Source of the DNA: Coniferiporia sulphurascens
Lineage: Eukaryota > Basidiomycota > Agaricomycetes > Hymenochaetales > Hymenochaetaceae
Assembly: GCA_002794785.1 (NCBI GenBank)
Contig: NBBA01000002.1
Span: 1,798,001-1,862,000, forward strand
DNA: 64,000 bases
Direction: 5' to 3'
Part shown: one piece after another, positions 33,836 through 45,676 of the stretch
Position numbering within the stretch: position 1 is the stretch's first letter
Layout: each line of letters starts with the position of its first letter
Position numbers and translations under genes: made by a program
Notes under the pieces: generated by a model
What the model saw: the letters and a program-made list of their open reading frames with translations, nothing else
Told to the model about the DNA's origin: nothing
Databases searched by the model: none

Positions 33836-36800
33836 ATGGTAAGCTCGCGTAGCAAGGCAGCGGCTGAGGCTGCTGCAAATAGGCGGACGACGAGGTCCGC
33901 GAGTGGAGCCAATGGTGGTCTTAAGGCCTTGGATACACCCGACCGTGAAAACAAGCCTGCAAAGAAGGTGGCGGTGAAGAAGGCGGCACCTAAGCCGGTA
34001 TCTAAGTCTGCGTCATCGACAACGACTTCGACGAAGTCAGGGGCACAGAAGAAGGGCGGAACGTACTGCATATGCGGAGGGGAAGATGACGGCACGCCGA
34101 TGATCAAGTGCGAGGGTGACTGCAAGAATTGGTACGAAGTCGCGTCCGCCGCTTGACCTTTACTCACATCCTTATCCTAGGTACCATTTCCAATGTATGA
34201 ACTTGTCAGAGGATGTTGCAGGAGAAATAGGCAAGTCGCCGCTTTTGCGGGCGTGGCTCGTCAATGCTGACTCATACGTGTGTTTCCAGAGAGATACTAT
34301 TGTCCCGATTGCGAAGCCAGTATGGGCTTGAAAACAATCAGTAAGTGTGAGTTTCCGTCGTATCCTAAATCGTTTTTGTCATGTACTATCGGCATTTCGT
34401 ATGTATCTCAACATCTACTTCCTTTCTCTTGGTGTCGCGTAACCTGTGCTATCCGTTTGAGCGACCGTATACCATGACAAGCGCCCAACACCACACTGCA
34501 CAGCGTGCACATCCTGAGGCTTGACACGATCCGTCCTTTCGTGATCAAGATGCCTGTCGGGCTGAGTAGATTAGTTGGGATTCAACTTCGGCTTGACGAT
34601 TGGCGGGTAGCGGGGCCTAGTCGGTGCTGTCCGTCTTGCTGGATTGCTTTGTGGCCCTGAGCTATATTATTACTCGTCTGCACGTAGAGTGATAACGAAA
34701 TCAAGGATGTCCTGAGGTGGACGGAGTAGAGTCATCGTGTTGCGGTCGCTTCCAGGGCGGTAGTATAGCTACAGATATTTTTATTCAGATTATTTTTATA
34801 TTTTCCCCTCTTGTTTTCGCGGTTTTTGAAGGAGAGCTAACATTGAACGCATGTAGTGGACTTCGAGGGTCCAGACGCTCTGCTCGAAGTCAGCACGGAG
34901 CCCCCGCCGGGAGAGAAAAGTATATCTCCAGCCCCAAAGAGGACACTCATTGAGGTGGCAGAGGTGGAAAGTGCTGGGGAGAGCGAGGATAATGGATCCG
35001 AGGATGATTATGTCGCTGAGCCTGCAGGTAAAAGCACAAAAGTGGGCAAAGTAAGCCTCCCTCTGATATAAACCGCCAAGAAATTTTGACTAACCGCCCA
35101 TGATCCAGCAGGTAACTCGCAGACTTTCCTTCTCTTCCGACAAGTCCGGATCCAATTCTGATGGTGACTCTGATGGTGGCGGGCGGAAGCGTCCGTCTAA
35201 GGGCGGGGGGCGGATCAAGCGCATCAAGAAGACTACCCCTTCTCCCGCACAAGGATCCAGTTTCGCACAGAAAAGAAGAGGGTCGTCCGCGCAGCAGCCC
35301 GCGGCAAAGAGGTCGAAGACAGTGGAATCAGCGCAGGATGATGCTCTTCGTAGGTATTGTCTGAGCAAGCTGGAGGAGATTATTCGGCCGATGTTCGAAG
35401 AGTATCCAGCAGAACAGGAAGAGACCGAAGGCAGGGAGAAAGACGAGGCCACCGCTGAGACCGAAGATACTTCCTCAAAGGAGTTCGTCGATGGGGAAAA
35501 GAATGTTGTCGACCAAAAGATCAAAAGCTTCGCTGCCGAGCTCGAACGATGTATGATGGAGACCTACGCCGAACCGGACAAGTCAGGGAAACTCACTGCT
35601 GCTGGAAAGTACAAGTAAGTTGGTCACTGTATCCACTAGTTGAGCAACATGCTGATGGTGTTTATTTTTCGAAAGGGAGCGTTTCCGTATGCTACAATTC
35701 AATTTACCAAAGCCAGATCGTGTAGTTCTTCGCAAGGGCATCGCCACGGGCCGAATATCACCTGCACAGCTCAATGTTATGTCTTCCACCGATCTAGCGG
35801 ACGAGCAGACAAAACATGAGATTGAAGTTGCCGAAAAGGAGTCTCTCCAACATTCAATTTTGCAGAGGGTCACCGCCCCGAGGGCGAAGATCACGCACAA
35901 AGGCTTCGAGGCAATCGAAGATGTATCGGGCCAGAGGACGGCAGATGCGGCGAAAGAAGAGGAAGAGCAACGGATGGAAATGGAGAAAAGAGAACGTGAG
36001 AAGCTGGCGAGGTTGCGCCTACCGACATCATCAAACCAGGAAGGCCCCTCTTCTGCACCGATTGAGCCATCGCCCTTGTCTGCAAACTTACCGACATCTC
36101 CCACCGCGGCTAATAACCTGCACCCTGATCAGACATGGGGAGCGCCTCCGCCGCTTCCTATGCACCTTAGCCACAATCCATCCGACTCTGCATCTGTGCT
36201 CACCAATAGGCCACCTGTTCGGCCACTCTTCATCCCGTCTGCTAGCGACTATTCGTCAGCGGAACAAGGACTTAGCTTAGCCGACCTGATTAACATTGAT
36301 GATGATCCTCCCAAGCAAGAAGACGTCCAGTCAAATCCTCAGCAGCGGATGAGTGCTCAGCTCAATGCAGAGCCGGGATCAAGCTTGTCGCCGGTAATAA
36401 CTACACCATCTGGCCCCTCGCCTTTTGCACCTTCGAAGCCCGCTGAATCGCCGAGACGCACTTCTTTTGACCTTAACTCGTTGTGGACTGGAGGAGACAG
36501 GAGGGACTCGCCTGATGATACCAGCCCGACCCAGGGCGACCAGGACCAGCCTCCCATTGAAGCCGCTGAGGCTTTGTCGGTCGAAAAAAGCGCGGCAGTC
36601 CATGATGATGAGATGGAACTCGAAAGCTTGAACGACTATGACGATCAAGTATTTGATGCGATCCTGGAGAGGTCTGACCACGAAAATGTCGGCTCGCCTC
36701 CCCAGGCGCAGCCGATCGACATCAATACTCTACCGCAGGTCTGGGAAGGACAGGTTCGGGTTATTGTTTATTGTCCAGTGCTACGTCATGCTCACTTTTA

Positions 36801-38113
36801 TTTCCTCACAGCTGTTTATGCCTCTGGATCCCATAAACGTACTTGCATCTGACGTAACTGGAAGGCAGATTGGCGGAAGAGGGCTGGAACCATTATCAGG
36901 CTTTTGGCAGACCCTGTTTCCTCTCCCTCAAGCACGTATCGATGGTCGTGTGCCTGTAAACACGTCTGCCCAGTATCTCGTCACGACGCGATTGAAGCCT
37001 ATGAAAGAGCTCATTGCAGTATGCTTTACGCCGCGATCAGAAACGGCTGCAGTGAAATACAACGAGCTAATAGACTACCTCGTCGGAAAAGAGTACGTGG
37101 ATTGATGCTTTGTTGCTCTTTCTGATCACTGATTCCTCCTTCGTAGACGTCATGCACTCGTTTTCCCCTGGGGTGTTACCCCTAATCCACAGGCGCCCGG
37201 CCGGGAGCTGTACATTATTCCCCTTCTGAAAGACAGCCCAATTCCAGAATACATCGAATTATTGGACGAGTTATTGCTCCCAGCGGAGAGGCCGACGAAC
37301 CTGCTACTTGGTTTATTCGTGCTCAATAAGGGGAAACTCGTAGCTTCAACACCCCCGCCTGGACCCGACGCGCCGGCATCAGTAGCTCAGTTACTTGCGT
37401 CAATGCCAGCAGCACCGTTGCAAAACATCTTGTCCAACTTACCTGCCTTCCCTCCTCCTATTCCCGCCCAGCCCATACCTGTCCCTTCCGGTCCGCCTGT
37501 GAAGATCGACCAAGCTGCTCTGGCGGCTGAGGTGGCTTCTCTAACTCCTGAGCAGATCTCCTTAATGCTGCGTCATCTGAGCCAAAGTGCGCCATTGGCC
37601 GCGACTGTAGGCGCTCCGATCCCGCCGACGATGCCTCCACCTCCGGGCCCTTCCTCGGCATATCCTATGCCCCCTACAATGCCCGTTATTCCTTCCATGC
37701 CGCCGTTTCCTCCTCAATTTCAGCCGCCGTACCCACAACATATCCAGCCACCATCCCATTCGCCCTTGCAGCATCAGTCGCCGCCACACCATATGCAGTC
37801 TCCGCAGCAGCCCTTTTCCCCTTCGCACCCTCCAGGACCAGGTTACGGCGACTACGACTACGACGACCGTAATTATCAGGGACAGCCCTATGGACGGGAT
37901 GAACGTGGCAGGCGTGGAGGGAGAGGTAGGGGAAACGAACGGGCAAGAAGGAGCGGTAGGGGACGCGGAAAATCGTACAACGGTGATAGGGATTCCCGAC
38001 AACGGGAATCGGATCACAGGTCTGCCGACCAAGGTTGGGGCGGTCGGGGGCGCGGAGGAGGACCTTCAGGAAACTCATCACACGATCGTAGATCTCGTTT
38101 CTCGGCTGACTAA
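33836..38113 (+). CDS. BYE1: Transcription factor Bye1 (PHD finger, TFIIS central domain, SPOC domain)
   Basis: Binds RNA polymerase II through its TFIIS-like domain and histone H3 trimethyl-Lys4 through its PHD finger, acting early in elongation. The N-terminus is Lys/Ala/Ser-rich. The PHD finger (YCICGGEDDGTPMIKCEGDC, WYHFQCMNL, YYCPDCEAS) spans three exons. After a 516-base intron comes MDFEGPDALLEV, an acidic region, and the TFIIS central domain (about 35340-35900: ALRRYCLSKLEEIIRPMF, KYKERFRMLQFNL, RKGIATGRISP, LNVMSSTDLADE). A Ser/Pro-rich linker leads to the SPOC domain (about 36700-37330: VWEGQLFMPLDP, YLVTTRLKPMKELIAVCF, HALVFPWG). The tail is Pro-rich and then an RGG box (GRRGGRGRGNERARRSGRGR), suggesting RNA binding. 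The stop is TAA at 38111-38113. Confidence 0.93.
34231..34289 (+). other. GC-AG intron in the PHD finger of BYE1
   Basis: A 59-base intron running GCAAGT..TTCCAG with a CTGAC branch-like site. Its removal joins GAAATAG to AGAGATAC, giving GEIERYYCPDC, which the PHD fold requires. A GT two codons later would break the frame. Confidence 0.85.
34341..34856 (+). other. Exceptionally long (516 base) intron in BYE1
   Basis: Donor GTAAGT, branch-like GCTAAC, acceptor TGTAG. Splicing gives GLKTIMDFEGPDAL, the expected continuation after the PHD finger, so no internal exon is needed. Other introns in the window are about 50-60 bases. A hairpin lies inside. Confidence 0.8.
34520..34549 (+). ncRNA. Strong hairpin inside the BYE1 intron (possible structured RNA)
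   Basis: CTTGACACGA pairs with TCGTG-A-TCAAG: ten base pairs with one bulged A around a nine-base loop. Could be part of an intron-encoded small RNA such as a snoRNA; C/D boxes were not evident, and an AGATTA string downstream could serve as an H box. Tentative. Confidence 0.25.
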
Positions 38114-38323
38114 ATTAATGTCATTATATCCGACCGTCTCATTGGTGCGGAAACGTTTTCCCCTTGTGTATCACATTACCAGTTGTACTGTTAATAGTTC
38201 GCAGATTCTGCATATGATCAGGAGGTACGAGTGTGTTAATCTATGGTACAAATGCATGGACAAAAAGGAGAAAGACAATTATCCTGTTGCTGTATACGTA
38301 GTATTTATGTGATGCAACTAAGA

Positions 38324-41300
38324 TCACTCCCTTCGTGACCTGATATCGTGTGAGAGCTGTAAAATCAGGTCTTCTAGCCGCTTCTGCCTTTCTTCTATCT
38401 TCGTTAATCGACTGGAAACTTGAGATAATGTACCCGATGCGCCTTCCTGCGCGACAACCTGACTCACAGGCTCGGGTGCGACCAGTGCTTGACCACTATC
38501 TTCATGTTCTTCTGCCATGATGTTGTCTGGAGATCTCGGACTCTCTTCTAGCATCGTATCGGGAATGCTCTGGTTGTTTTGCCCGCGCGACGTGTTAAGT
38601 CTCCTCTGGATGTCCACGGGGGCCATTGGGGGGAATCTATGCATAGATGACAGCCTACGCCGCGTGACTGGGCCGTAGCTGAGAAAAGCGGGCTGCGTCG
38701 GCGTCAGAGCTTGTTCATCCACAATATCATCGTCCACCACGAGCGGCTGGTAGATCTGTGCCAGGGGGCTGGTGAAGTTTGTTGCCGCCTCCATCCCTCG
38801 TTGCGCCGCGGATGCAAGTTTGGTCCTCAATGTCTGAATAGTTTGAGTGGGCGATAGTCCTTCTTGTCCGTCCTTTGACACGTGCGAATGCACTGATGAC
38901 GAAGATGGCATGACGCTTATCGGTCTCGCACTTTGGACTGAGACTCGACGTGAGGTTTGGGAAAACTGTCGTCGCATAGGATTTGCCTGAGGGCTAGCAA
39001 CTTTTGCAGGCGTCGTGCTCTCGTAGTCTTGAGTATCCAGCGCGGTGGCGTTGTTCTTACTAGTCAGCTCATGCTCAATATCAAATATCTACGAGTCAAC
39101 AGTCTACTTGTTAGTAACCCGAGACAGTTCCACTATGGTACTTACCACGTCAATATCTGAAGCTTTTCCGGCGAAGAAGCCCTCGAAGAAAGCTTAAATT
39201 CAAACCAAAAAAATTAGACATGCGAAAGAATTCATCACATGCAAGCGTACTTAGCCTCTTTATGCTTCGCGGCATTGTCTCCATAACTCTTTCAGCGGTG
39301 GCGCTAACAGTCTCGGTGAACGTCGTAGCATGTATGTGCTTCGAATGTCGCTCATAGTATGCTATTGCTAACAAGATTGGAAAGCTCGTCGCCCTGCATA
39401 TACGATAAATACGGTTTCGATAGTCTTAAATTGAAACCTTTTGGTACCTAATCATAAAAACATTGACCTGGACCGTATAAGATTTAGGTAGCAGTATCAA
39501 TAATAGGAAAGGTGGCAGACCTTGTGAAACCATCTCGGGGTCAAGACCCAACTCGATGGAAGCATGATCAATAGTGCGATCACATTGATAGGGGGCTGGT
39601 ATGAAAAAAGGTAGTCTGCTTTTACTCTGCAAGCAGTGAGCAATGACCGAACACACATAAAATAGAGTAATTTCGACTCACCCCTCAATAGTGAGAACCG
39701 CCCGGCGAAACATAGCCTATTTGTAAGGCTAGATTGGTTCTGTTTATTAGTAACGGATGTTAAGGGACATACCTCAGCGGCAGCATCTTCGCTTATGGTC
39801 GAGAACGTATGTGATAAAATCTGTTAAGTTAGTAAATCGAAAGCATTGGTGAAAGAATAATTGATAGACGAACAGACACCAGCACTAGATTTCATCCAAT
39901 TTGAGTCATATGGAGGGCGAGCACGTCGAAAACCTCACCTGTAAGGAGTAACGTATTACTCAAACACGCATAGGAGACCATTAATATTGGACCAAAGAAT
40001 CTGTGGAAAGTTGCTAAAGTGAACACTAAGTATTCTTATCAAACGATCTGTTTTTCGAGAAATGCGACCAACAAGACAGCATGAACCCGGTCGCATCGAG
40101 TCCAAACCATAAGTCAGCCATCCACCAGAAGATGTCACCCGCAGAGTAGCTAGAAAATCAAGGTAAAACATAAATTGACGGGCCTTAAAAAAGTATGCTC
40201 ATTCCACTTGCTTTGCTTCATTCTTTGATAAACTTTTCGGAAAATCAACGATCTATTCAGTTAATAGAAAGATTCAATACTCACGTCCACAAGGCATAAA
40301 GGAATCCCGCAAAGCAGAACGCGGCTATCATCATCAGGGCCAGGAATTGTAAGATCATTGCCCTTAACTAAATTAATAGGGGTTGGGCTTGGTACGGTCG
40401 ACGAGACGAGCAGGATGAACACCCACGGAAAGGACCATCTAACAACATGTCGAAGGCCTAAGCATGTGTTATATGACCAGTTGATATAAAAAAGACTTAC
40501 GAGGTTGTTCTTGAGCGTTACAAAGGCCAGTCTACACTCACTTGCCGATCAAACTGGTTCTGTATAACGTAGAGAATCAAGGCGGACGCACCTCGGGAAA
40601 ATAAGACAAGCAGCCAATGCGAGACAGTCGATTCCACTCGACCTCGACCATAGACCTTTTACCATTCAAGCCAATAAACTGGCGGCAGTAAATGTAAATA
40701 ATAAAGAGGCACGCACTGTTATAATGGATCCCGTATAATCGCAAGGATGCATAGCTACCGAAAATGGTGACTTTTGAGGGATCAGCATGGGCAGCACCAG
40801 CTATATCAATCCAAATTAATCTTACTAAGCGCAAGGTCGAATCCGTTCTACGAAGACCAGTGAATCATCAGTTACACTAAAACAGTTGACATGAATTACC
40901 CAAGTTCCTGTGAAGAAAACCTTCAATCCGTGCTCTTGCATGGCTGCCACCTTCTCCAATGAGAAACCTAACCCGCCCGAAGGTCATCAGATCCTATTTT
41001 TAATAAGAAAATAAAGGCTCACCTAACGCATAAATCATGAATGCAATTTCCGCCCAGTTCAAGCGATCCAACTCGCTGAGCTCTAGTGTCATGACAAAGA
41101 GTACAAATAGCATCAAGAAACTGTTCGCTATGGATTAAGTTTGTGTGCAGTGATCAAGTAGGAAGTGACTAACTTGAGATATTCTAGGACGGAGCGGACC
41201 GCTGGTACTTTCAGCCTGCAGGGTTTTTTTTTCGTAGGCAAAGAATTAATGTATACAAATCAGACGTCTCACCGGTAATGATCAAGAAGTGGTGCCTTGT

Positions 41301-42237
41301 GTGGATCGTAAAAATGGATTGGAGTTTGCTTGTAAGTCTTGACAAAAGGATATCGTTATTCATGAGCGGGTAACTTTGGATGACTCTTCTTACATCCGAA
41401 AGAATGGAGTGGCTGCTTTGTGCTTGATAAACGCATTTGCCACTAACAAGGTCAGCGAACAGTCAGGCTTCCTCTTTTCAATAAAGCATAGCACCAATGC
41501 ATGCCTCCATATGCTGTCGATGACCCTTTGACACGCTGAGCTTTTTATGAATCTCTTCGCTCTACTAATTATTGCCATTTCGATGGCATTTCCAACACGT
41601 TCCTCAACGTCTTCCAGATCGAGTTCCTCGAACGACTGTTTCAAAAGGTCCTCATCTGCACCAGAATAAACTCGCCAGCTTGTGGTAGTGACAAACGCAA
41701 GTTCCAGAGTATTATCGCCATACAGACGAAGAAGACGGCTTGCCATTATCTCACAGAGCGCAGCACGAGAGCGAGATAGAGATGAAGTGACAAGGTTCTG
41801 GTCGCGCAGAAAGTTGACTCGGTTAAGGAGAAAGCAGAAGACTATGGAGTAATTTCCCTTTTGTTGAATGTTGGAGTACTTATCTTCAAGGGGCTTTATA
41901 AGGGTGTATGTAAGGTCCGGGGCAATCAATGCATCATATGTCAGAGGGGTATCTTTCAAGTTCGTTGTTCAGCAAAGGGCTCAACCAGACGCGGGGAGCC
42001 GAACACACCTATGAAGTGCTACACGTGCATCGGGAGATAATCTGTCAGACTACCTGGGCTGATGTATTAATCAACTCACGATCATATCCTGCAAGTGACA
42101 AACATAAGCGGGGCAATTGTGCGGTAAGGTTGTCAAGCACTTACTTGTCGTATCATGTGGATAATCGGGTAAACTGGAGTCGAATCGAAGTCATCATTTT
42201 GGAGAAGGGGATGAAGCTCGCTTGGAGCATCTTCCAT
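38324..42237 (-). CDS. YVC1: TRP-family vacuolar cation channel (Yvc1-like)
   Basis: Calcium-permeable channel of the vacuolar membrane. The N-terminal cytosolic part includes the start MEDAPSELHPLLQ at 42237, the stretch DTPLTYDALIAPDLTYT, SLSRSRAALCEIMASRLLR and the Asp/Glu-rich LEDVEERVGNAIE. Membrane helices lie in short exons between about 39100 and 41300, including GFSLEKVAAMQEHGLKVFF and FDLALITIFGSYASLRLYG. The C-terminal exon (to 38324) is cytosolic and Ser/Pro/Gln-rich and ends in a coiled-coil helix KIEERQKRLEDLILQL. The gene has an unusually high number of introns and two consecutive micro-exons near its 5' end. Several middle exon joins are not fully resolved. Confidence 0.82.
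42009..42018 (-). other. Ten-base micro-exon of YVC1
   Basis: CACTTCATAG (His-Phe-Ile plus one base), preceded by GTGTAG and followed by the donor GTGTGT. Its last G completes the Asp codon of DTPLTYD in the next exon, which begins at 41952. Confidence 0.7.
42080..42088 (-). other. Nine-base micro-exon of YVC1
   Basis: GATATGATC (Asp-Met-Ile), preceded by a CTTGCAG acceptor and followed by a GTGAGTT donor. Keeps frame between CGACAA of exon 1 and the next micro-exon. Confidence 0.7.
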
Positions 42238-42638
42238 TATAAACAGACGGTATTCTGGACGAGACGACGCGTAGAAATTGCAGCTCCAAAGTATTTCAAG
42301 TTGTACTTCGGAAGATGATGCAGATACCTTGGGCGTAGGCTGTAGATGTCAACAAATCTCGGACGCCCAGTAACACCTGAGCGAATAGCTGTGGCACGGT
42401 GGTGGTGGTTAGCGGGCAAAGCTTGCAGCGCGAAGTCTGGATGACGGCGGTCGGAACCAAATTTAGGGTAACATTTGAACGCACGTTGGAGATTAATGCA
42501 TGGTTGCCTTATTCAGAAGGTACCGCCACTTCGGAGTCCGGGTGTGACACGCAGGTTGTCACAGTGTTAACGCCAACACTCCGAGGGCCAACCGAGTACG
42601 AGTCGCCAGCTGCGTTTGGCCTGCAGCGTCCTAGGATT
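42238..42638. promoter_or_regulatory. Divergent promoter region of YVC1 and MVP1
   Basis: About 400 bases. An open frame extends through the MVP1 side up to 42399 and may be 5' leader or an N-terminal extension. No defined element recognised. Confidence 0.45.
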
Positions 42639-45370
42639 ATGTTTAACGCACCCCGGTCGGTGCAGCGCTACGGGACCTCCAATTCCTTCGCAAACGGCTT
42701 CGGGAGTGGAAGCTTCACTGCAGAGGATCCTCTCGCAGGTTCTGCCTATGACGGTCTCGATCCATGGAGCTCGACACCTACGCCTGAGTTACCCCCTCCT
42801 CCACCTTCCGCCCCGTCTTCGTCCTTTGCCTCTGCCATAGGTGCGATTAATTCCTGAACACAGGTCAACTAAAAGTGCTCATACCTTCCCTCCCATCTTT
42901 GCACTAGCCGACGCGACGGCGCCTCCTCTGTATCACAAGGCCTTCAGCGCAGTAGACTCATCAGGAATCGGAGAGACGTCTGTCAACTCGTTATCGCGCG
43001 TTCTCCTGACCTCAGGCCTATCTGCCTCTATAATTGATAGAGTGGGCATATGCGACTCTCCTCACGGATGACTTCGACTTACGCGGACCATTGTCTATAG
43101 ATTGTAAACCTGGTCAGCTCACGTCCTCGCGTGTCGAAGCTCGAATTCTTCGTTGCCCTCGCTCTTGTTGCCCTGGCACAGTCGGGAAAAGGTAATGAGG
43201 CTCTCATCGCAGCTTGTTGACCCGGCGTCTAACGTTTCCGTTTCAAGACCTTTCTATTGAACAAGTTGCATCCCTCGCCGCCCAAAATGCTCTGCCTATA
43301 CCTAGTCTCGACCTTGAAGCCATCACTTCGAGCGCGTCTACCGTTCCCTCGCCAACTATATACCGCCAGGACAACCCCGCGCCCCCAGCTCTGGGACGTG
43401 CAGTCTCACAGCCATCATATTCCTCTGATGACCCTTGGCAAACGTCTCGCTTCACCGGAGTCAATGGGGGAGGAGCAGCTTCTGTGAACGGTGCCCCGTC
43501 GAGCGTAAGTGGGACGGGCCTTCCAAGGGACTGGTGGAAGAGACAGGAACGCGTTCAAATTCGACTGCTGGGAATGCAGGGATTTATTCTCAACAGGTAT
43601 ATGGTGTATGAAATATCTTCGGAAGTGAGTCAACCTTGTACGACTGTTATCACCGTTGTTGATGTGATGTGTTTAGCGTGGAGTTCCTGTATCTCGAAGA
43701 TACTCCGAATTTGTATTTTTATGGGACTGTCTGGTCCGACGCTATCCCTTCCGACTGCTGCCTCAATTACCGCCGAAGCGAGTAGGGGGTACGTACTAGA
43801 CTATCATTGGAATGATAATTTAGCTCATTACGTATAACTACCAGCGGATGACTCATTCTTAGAGCAGAGAAGGTACGCAGCAAAGCCGATAATAATAGAG
43901 ACATGATCTAACTTGACAATAACAGGAGGGGACTCCAGCGTTTCTTAAACTTTGTCATGTAAGCTAAATTCGGAATATTCACAAATGGGTTTATTGACGA
44001 TATCCCATTGTCTAGAAACCATCCGATTATTAAAGAAGATGGGTTTCTAGCAGTTTTCTTGACAGAGCCGTCTCTTGAACAATGGCGGAAGCACACCTCG
44101 ATTTCTCTTGATGAGGAGTCAGCAAGCAAGCGTGTGGACAAAGTTGAGGAAATGACGATACCCAGCGATCTCGAAGAAAAGCTCATGTATGTACATCGTT
44201 CTGTATAACTTATGAGTATTTGAACTCGCCTTCAGGGTTGTCCGGAATAAGCTGGGCGCGCTTATTGAGCAATGGCAGAAGATCTGCATATTGGCCGAAC
44301 GTATCATAAAGCGACGCGAAGCGGCAGCGGTACGGTCCCCTCACGCCCTCTTCAAGCGCTCATTCTTATCGTCTGTTCTTATTCACCCCGTCCCGTCCAC
44401 AAACCTCGCTGCTGCCCCCTCCGATGCCTCCCCGACTTCGTCTCCTCCTGGTTCCCCAACATTGCTCGCGTCGTCCATACTACCGGGCTTACCTTCTGTG
44501 TCCGTTTTTGGTTCATTCGCTTCTGCACCACTTGTCGGTTCCACCCGTCCGGACGGTGCTGCCGATGGTGGTTTCTATACGTCGTACTGGGAAAACTCAC
44601 AGGCAGACCTCTCGCGTCTTACGATGACTTTAAATGCCTTGAACGAAGTTAATGCACGGTGCTGGCGCGGAGACGGATGCGAATTGTGCTTGGGCGTGCG
44701 TACGGGTCTGGGACAGGTATCAAGTCATATAGCGAAACACTCGGATGACTTGGACCAAAGGGTAGCTATTCCAGATGTCTTTCTCCACCTTCACATCTGA
44801 CCAAGGCTTGGCAGTCCCGTAACATGTCATCGACGACATTAGAGGCATTGAAGGTATGATCGCCTTCTTCCACATCCTTCTTTTTCTGTGCATTGAAGAG
44901 ACCTGAACCGCAGAGTCAACGTGACCTCTACATCGCTATGCGCGACCTCTTCCTTCGTCACGATCGCCTTTCGGGTGACGGTGTGGAGAGACTGAAAAAA
45001 CGTATAGAGACGACGCAGATGAAGCTCGAGGGCATTCGGACATCTCAAAAAGAGGGTTGGGCTCTGGAAGTCGAGAGACTCACAGTTCTTATTGAACGCG
45101 ACCAGACGTCCATTGTCACCTTATTGAACCGAAGGGTTTTCGTCCGTTATTCGTACGTCTTTATGCCCGACTGCTCCACGAACTCGCCGCTAAATTTAAG
45201 GACATGACAGAATGTGGCACGAGTTACGTGTTGTCTTGCACAACAGGGAGAACGCCCTCGTCACTCAGGCTGTGCGTAACCTCGCACAGGAAGAGACCGC
45301 CTTCGCAGGGATTATTGCGAATAACTGGAATTCGTTCACTGACGCGGTTGAAAACATGCCTTACGAATGA
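42639..45370 (+). CDS. MVP1: Sorting nexin Mvp1 (SNX8 family; PX-BAR)
   Basis: Endosomal coat protein for retrieval and vacuolar sorting. Order: N-terminal MFNAPRSVQRYGTSNSF with a Pro-rich stretch; an EH-like helical region (LYHKAFSAVDSSG, ETSVNSLSRVLLTSGLS, RVSKLEFFVALALVALAQSGK); a PX domain that binds phosphatidylinositol 3-phosphate (RYMVYEISSE, then VSRRYSEFVFLWDCLVRRYP with the key RRYSEF motif, then PPKRVGADD); and a BAR domain (LQRFLNFVINHPII, ALIEQWQKICILAERIIKRR, LSRLTMTLNALNEVN, QRDLYIAMRDLFLRHDRL). It ends FTDAVENMPYE with TGA at 45368-45370. About ten introns. The start at 42639 matches the family; an in-frame ATG at 42441 would add 66 residues. Confidence 0.93.
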
Positions 45371-45676
45371 TGGAGGCTCGGTGTTTTGATCTCAGTGACG
45401 ACATGTTACGACATTTTTCCAATACGACGATACCATCCTTTTGTAATTTCAGCGGAACCTATTTATTTATTTTGCCCTATCGGGTTCCATTGTTTCCTTC
45501 TTCGCTTGTTCTTCACACGCATCCCTTATGTTACTCACTCTGCAGCGTCCTCATTATAATGATATATTTCTGAAACATAAAAGCGGAACATGATCCAGCT
45601 TGAGCATGAAGCCTGAAGGTTTTATGCAAGATAATAATTAAACCGTTCCGAATCGATGAGGGTACTTTTCTGAACA
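45371..45676. other. Intergenic between convergent MVP1 and ERG4
   Basis: 306 bases, AT-rich, consistent with two 3' ends. Nothing else seen. Confidence 0.5.

Noticed and set aside
34341..34856. An additional exon inside the long BYE1 intron
   Set aside because: Direct joining already gives the family's expected sequence (KTIMDFEGPDA), and no internal open stretch with flanking splice sites adds recognisable sequence.
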